The notes beneath the pieces are model-generated. The model made no database searches and had not been told where the DNA came from. It was given only the letters and a program-made list of their open reading frames with translations. Shown piece after piece: positions 59,076 to 64,000 of a DNA stretch of 64,000 nucleotides; positions within the stretch are counted from its first letter, which is position 1; every line of letters starts with the position of its first letter. The stretch is taken from the NCBI RefSeq assembly GCF_001649575.2, contig NC_051438.1, positions 25,989,333-26,053,332 of the forward strand, written 5' to 3'. The position numbers and the translations under genes were made by a program. This stretch comes from Kryptolebias marmoratus (Eukaryota; Chordata; Actinopteri; Cyprinodontiformes; Rivulidae).

Positions 59076-62000
59076 CAAGTCTGGCAGGTAACATATTTGA
59101 TTTGCCCCAGTCAGACCATCATTTGCTCTGTTGCCCCTAAACCCAAAAAAGAAAAATACTGCCTTGAGAAATAATAAAAATGTCTTTGTAAAATTTACCA
59201 ATGCACTACTTTAAACATATACATCAAAAATTGATGGAAACTTGACTACTGAGAAGTTCCTTTTTCACTTGTTCACCTGTATTTCTATAAATTATGTACT
59301 TTCCGGTGTATTTATAGAACTGTTTGTTTATGTACATTTCCAGATGACATGTATGATTGTTACACAACTCATTGAATTTTGACTAATGGAATGTGTCCCG
59401 AGTGGGATTAGCGTAGGTGTTTTTCTAATGTGATATATTTTGACTTCAATAATGAAAACAGTAAACCAAATTGTTTTTAAACAGAATTTTAGGGGGAGTT
59501 TTTGGAAAAACATTTAGTTAATCATGTTGCTGTCACACAGAATGACAGCCACAAGTAAGAGGCAGCCCTATTCTGCCTGTGGCCTTCAATGACATTTTCC
59601 ACGATTTGATTTTTTTTTTTAAATAGTGTATTAGAAATGTCTTTTGTCCAAAGTTGTTCAACATCAAAGCCAAAGATGTAGACATCTGAAAAAAAACCCT
59701 GCTGTTTTCACTTGTGTGGATTGCTGAGCTAAAAGGGTTTGATGCAGGCTCAAGGTGAGGAGAAAACATGTTTGCAGAGTGAGCTTTTGTTTGCTTTGTA
59801 GCTTTTAGAGCATTCTTCAAAAACATAAAAATAATAAAAATAGCCCAAATGTCCGAGAGAATAAAATACCTGTGTATGGTTGTATCAAACACATCACTAT
59901 CAGTTGATGAGAAAAGTTCCTGAACCTTTCCAACACTATAAGCAACAATAATGTGCAAAATATGCTTGCAGTATAACATCACAAAGGTTGCAAATAATTA
60001 TTTAATTGAAGCCGCTTCTGTTGCTGCCACATAAAGCGTGTTTTTCTAGAAAATTGCAAAACAATACAAAGGAAGGAGTGGAAACAAGAACAGCCTGAGT
60101 TTTTGTAATGATCATAAAATGCTCATTACTCCAACTTAGGGGTGCTATCTGTAATTTTGCTTGATGTGACCCTTGAAATAATGAATGTTGGCTATTGTGA
60201 GGAAATGTGTTGCTGTGAGATGGTACAGTGGAGATTCATAATATGAGATTAGATGAGACATTGGAAGTTAATTGGCGTGCTATGTGGTAATTAAATGATA
60301 GAGGGATATACTGATTATTAAGTATGTGAAGGATGTTTTGAATTATGATTAATTTGAAAGTAAACTTCAGACGTGTTCAAATTTTTAAAATGTTTTCACA
60401 TTAACACTGAAATATTATTAAGTTTGATATAGGCCTTGTTTCCATTACCAACCACATTGCTGAATGCTGACCACATAACATGTCAATAAGAAGTTAAATA
60501 ATCAACTTAAAATATATATACACTGGGGGGTTATGATTAATTTTGCTTAATTTGTTTTCTGTTCAGTCAAGCAAAATGTGGTTATTATAATCTATTTCAA
60601 AGACAGAATAATCTGGACAATGTCATTAAGTGTAGTTTGAAAAAGAATAATAACTTTGTAAAAAGTTGGTGTGAACGAAAATAATGACTAATGTTTGAAA
60701 ATTAAGATATTTTAAAGGATTTCAGAGAAGTCAGAGACTGTTTCCATTGGTGAACTGGGTTAAGATTGTCATGTGGATAGACAACATTTAAGTCAAAGTT
60801 ACAGCCAAACAAACACAAGGATCCAGTATTTACAAGCAGAAGATTTTAAAGTAAAGATCAACTTTCCTCACATTGCAGCGGTTTAAATCTTGGCTTTTGG
60901 AATCGGATACAAAAATAACAAACTTAGCAGAGTTGATTGTAGTTAGTTAACAGAACAACAAAGCCTTTGTCATCCTATCCAGTGTAATTAAGCCACTACT
61001 AAACTATTGGTAAATGTAAAAACAAACCAACACATTTCAACATGCTGTTCTCACCAGGCATTATCTACCCAACCATGATGTGCACACAAACAAAGACTGT
61101 CCAAACCAATAAAGAGAACCATTACGCAAGTACAGAAAGCCTGCTGACCCTCAGCACTCAAGTCAAAGAGACGCTTTCTGCTCCAGAAAGATCTACAGGA
61201 TCCAGGACCAGTCATCAAATATTAATATGTAATCATATTCTACAAAATATACAAATAATAAAAGCACTTTAAAGCAATAACAAATATATTAAAACAGTGA
61301 ATAAATAAAAAAACATCCAACCAATTACTTCCTCCCCATATTTGCACACATAACAGAACTGGTTCAAACAAACTCAATGAAGAATTTATATATATTTTAA
61401 AAAAGCACTATAAGCACAAATTAGCTGAAGCGGTTTATTCGTCCCTCTACATAAAACATATGACCAAATTCACGAACCCACCTAAAGTTTTGGCCTCCTA
61501 CATGCCCAGTTTTACTGAGAAAAATCAATACTTAAAATAACTGAACGACAATTAAACCTCTCCACTTAACTAATGTGCTGAAGCAGGGATCGAAACTCAA
61601 TCTCTGTCCTCTCGCTTATGCCGAGTGTTTTGTTGTTTGTTCTGTTGAGCATTTGTTGCTTTTTGTTGCATAAATATCACAAAAAAAGCAGATGTACCTT
61701 TCCTGCTTGCTGGTATATCAAGCAAATATAATCACAGTGCAAGCTGTCCTAAATATTTAAGGTGTGAAATGCTGCCATGATGGGTTTAAAATTTCATAAT
61801 CCATAACGTTTTAAAAGTTTTACCCATTTAGCTTTTCAGATGTTCCACACCATATATGAGCCCTCTTAAGACAATGGTTTCACTGTTTATTCTTGTCAAA
61901 ACACATCACAAAGAATCAAACACAGTCAGTTCTGCTGTGGAAATTTGTACCATATAAATATCACCCAACGTCCCAGAATAAGGCTGAATGTGTGAAAGAG

Positions 62001-62509
62001 GATAACCTGCCATTTGTTTCAGACCCAAAAAGGATTTTATTCAGTGCTGGTTTCCAGAGGCTCAATTTGTTGGTGTGACACTAATCTTAACACATTATCC
62101 TCCTAGAAAAGATCAGGTTCAGTGAATGAAGAAAGCTTCCAATTTTGCACATCATATACCGTAGTAGAACATATTGGATCACTCTAAATTAGTTGTTTCT
62201 CTTCACCCCAGTGTATCATTTACAAAAACCCATTTTCTTCTCAGGTTTAAACTTTTTCCATCTTTTATATTAGAGCAAAGTAAAGCCAAGGCTTTCCTCA
62301 GACGATATAGAGGGGATTGTGTGTTGTAAAAGCAGTAAGTGCTTCTAGCAGAAGATAAGACTTGTTCAAGCTGCACTGCACTGCAGCCCAATTTACTCTG
62401 ACATATTCATAGTTGAAGGAAATTGATGTATTACTTGTCTATAACAGAGGCATTCTGGTAGTCCTTTAAAGAATGAATATCAGTCGCTGGGTTTTATCCC
62501 AAAATTTTA
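59076..62509. other. rxfp1 intron 2 sequence, no feature seen
   Basis: AT-rich intronic DNA. A 149-codon minus-strand ORF at 59533-59982 has no recognisable domain and is treated as chance. Confidence 0.45.
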
Positions 62510-63320
62510 AACTTGCATCATCTTGTGCTGAAAATGGACAGATTTGTAGTCGTTCTGATCAAACCTTATAAACGATTGTGAGATTTTGCTAAACCTGTTA
62601 GCACTTAAGAGTACATGTTGAAGATTGACTAAACTATAGCAATTCTTTTGTGTTTCCTTAGGTCAATAAGCTATGGTGACCATCTTTAATTCACATTACA
62701 GTTGTAGATGTACAGCTAAAAATGACTTTGAAATATGTGTTCTTTCATTAAAATCCGCCCGGTGTTTCATAATATACCATTGACTCTAAAAGTTAAGATG
62801 TTGCACAATGTGTCACACTCCAATCATGTGTTTTGAATGACTCACACTTCCTACCATCATATGTTAGCTCAATGTCTGTAAAGTTGACTGAATTATACCA
62901 ATTTTGTTGGCTAATGTTGATTAGCTGTGGTGGTGACTCCAAAAGTCGTAGATGTACATTCAATGATTTCTGAGAGTTTTATTACTATCCATCCATTGCT
63001 TCATGACAAATTTTGCTAACAGACAGGATTGATGCCAATAGTTAATGCTAATGTTTTAAGCAAAAATATCACAATGTGTAGCGCTCAAATATGTGTTTGG
63101 GATAATGCTCAGCCATTACCATGCCACATTTTAGCACAGTAGCTGCAAAATTGGTTATAGCCGTTTCTGTGTTTCCTAAGTTCAGTTGGCTGAGGCAGCC
63201 ATCTTGAATTTGGTTGACTCCAAAAGGTATTCAGTTGTAGATGTACTCCTAATGATTATTTTCTGAGAGTTTCACTAAAATCTGTTCATTAGGTCATGAA
63301 ATATTTTGGTAAGAATACAA
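62510..63320 (-). repeat. dispersed repeat family A, copy 6, inverted, with three internal units
   Basis: Three related units start near 62620, 62865 and 63135. Each carries a g-actccaaaag or equivalent word, gttgtagatgtac, ctgagagttt and a cattgcttcatgaca-like word. The spacer word acaatgtgt recurs about 263 bases apart (about 62807 and 63070). Same family as 40330, in the same orientation. Confidence 0.75.
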
Positions 63321-64000
63321 AGAAATCCAGTCATTGAACTCTCACATAACTCTTAAGAGCAGGCTAACAGGAAAAACATAGTTTTTTTGGTTTTGTTGTT
63401 GTTGTTTTTTAAGTTGCAGCTGTCAGTTTCAGCCCACTTCTGCTGCTGCTGCTGCTGCTCATCGGCTCTAGCAAGTATCTGATTACATGTACTTAGCATC
63501 ACAGGTAGTAAATGATGAAGATTCAGATGAGGAGAGGCACCACTCTATATTGTGAGAACCTGAGTTGTAGATAAAAAGCCTCCTCTTCACAGTGTGTGAC
63601 TTCAGGCTGACAGCAATTTTAGGTCACACCTGTTGTTTGAAATCAATTTTTTTTATTTTCTTGTCAGATCTTGAGTGGGTCTGTCCTCAGAAGACCCTGA
63701 ATCCTAATTCAAACTTTTGTTAACAGGCATAGATAAATGAAAGGAAGGTTATTATCTGCAAGGACAAAAGAGAAAATCATATCTGTGTATCAGCAGGCAT
63801 CTCATGTTTCTCTCTTTGAGTTTAACTTCAAATATTTTTCAAACTACATCCCAGTGTTCCCACACATTGTCTCTTTCTGATACTGGAGTCGACTTTTGTA
63901 TCAGTGAGACTGTTGATCTCTGAACCGCAATGCCGCCGTTAGTTTTTCCAATTATTGGTTTGACTGAGCGTCATTCTGTTTGTGCTTTTTAACTTGTTTA
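63321..64000. other. rxfp1 intron 2 sequence to window end
   Basis: Contains a short CTG run near 63440. No exon or repeat recognised. Confidence 0.45.

Larger units (their letters stand above)
45886..64000 (+). other. rxfp1: rxfp1 intron 2 (partial), at least 18 kb
   Basis: Starts at the gtgagt donor and runs off the window. I could not find an exon encoding the conserved linker after the LDLa module or any LRR. The intron is AT-rich with LINE, dispersed-repeat and microsatellite insertions listed separately. The N gap at 48276-48987 could hide sequence, though it appears to belong to a LINE. Confidence 0.6.

Noticed and set aside
59533..59982. 149-codon minus-strand ORF in rxfp1 intron 2
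   Set aside because: No domain; antisense in an intron with ordinary composition.

Overview
The window is vertebrate nuclear DNA, almost certainly from a teleost fish. It is AT-rich, its genes are split by GT/AG introns, and its repeats are typical of fish: Ty3/Gypsy LTR elements, LINE fragments, an abundant tRNA-headed dispersed repeat, and long ATGG, GATA and CA microsatellites. There is no prokaryotic organisation, CRISPR array or operon. The species cannot be fixed from this sequence; a percomorph fish is my guess.

Only two protein-coding genes are supported, both on the plus strand and both partial. At the left edge are the last two coding exons of tmem144 (23-76 and 251-334). About 38.4 kb downstream are the promoter region, signal-peptide exon (38754-38796) and LDLa-module exon (45748-45885) of rxfp1, the relaxin family peptide receptor 1. 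The rest of rxfp1 (LRRs and seven-helix domain) is not visible and probably lies beyond 64000, although a 712-base assembly gap (48276-48987) in intron 2 could hide sequence. TMEM144 and RXFP1 are also neighbours in the same orientation in human, so the block looks like conserved synteny.

The intergenic interval (335-38300) and the two rxfp1 introns are mostly unannotatable AT-rich sequence with transposable elements. Those I could delimit by target-site duplications are: an internally deleted Ty3/Gypsy chromodomain element (18247-20206, TSD TCTAC) that still carries an open integrase-chromodomain frame; a solo LTR (22557-23057, TSD AGCTA); and a 5'-truncated LINE with an ATGG-repeat tail (48175-49118, 12-bp TSD) that contains the assembly gap. 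Other LINE remnants lie at 4225-4512, 16830-17345, 21820-22110 and 57487-59075; the last is split by a nested insertion of about 0.73 kb. A DNA-transposon remnant lies at 25235-25870, and an unnamed dispersed family with ~260-bp internal periodicity has six copies.

I found no convincing undescribed gene system. The observations most worth checking are two short upstream ORFs before the rxfp1 start, the phase-symmetric LDLa exon, the internally periodic repeat family, and the deletion junction of the Gypsy element.
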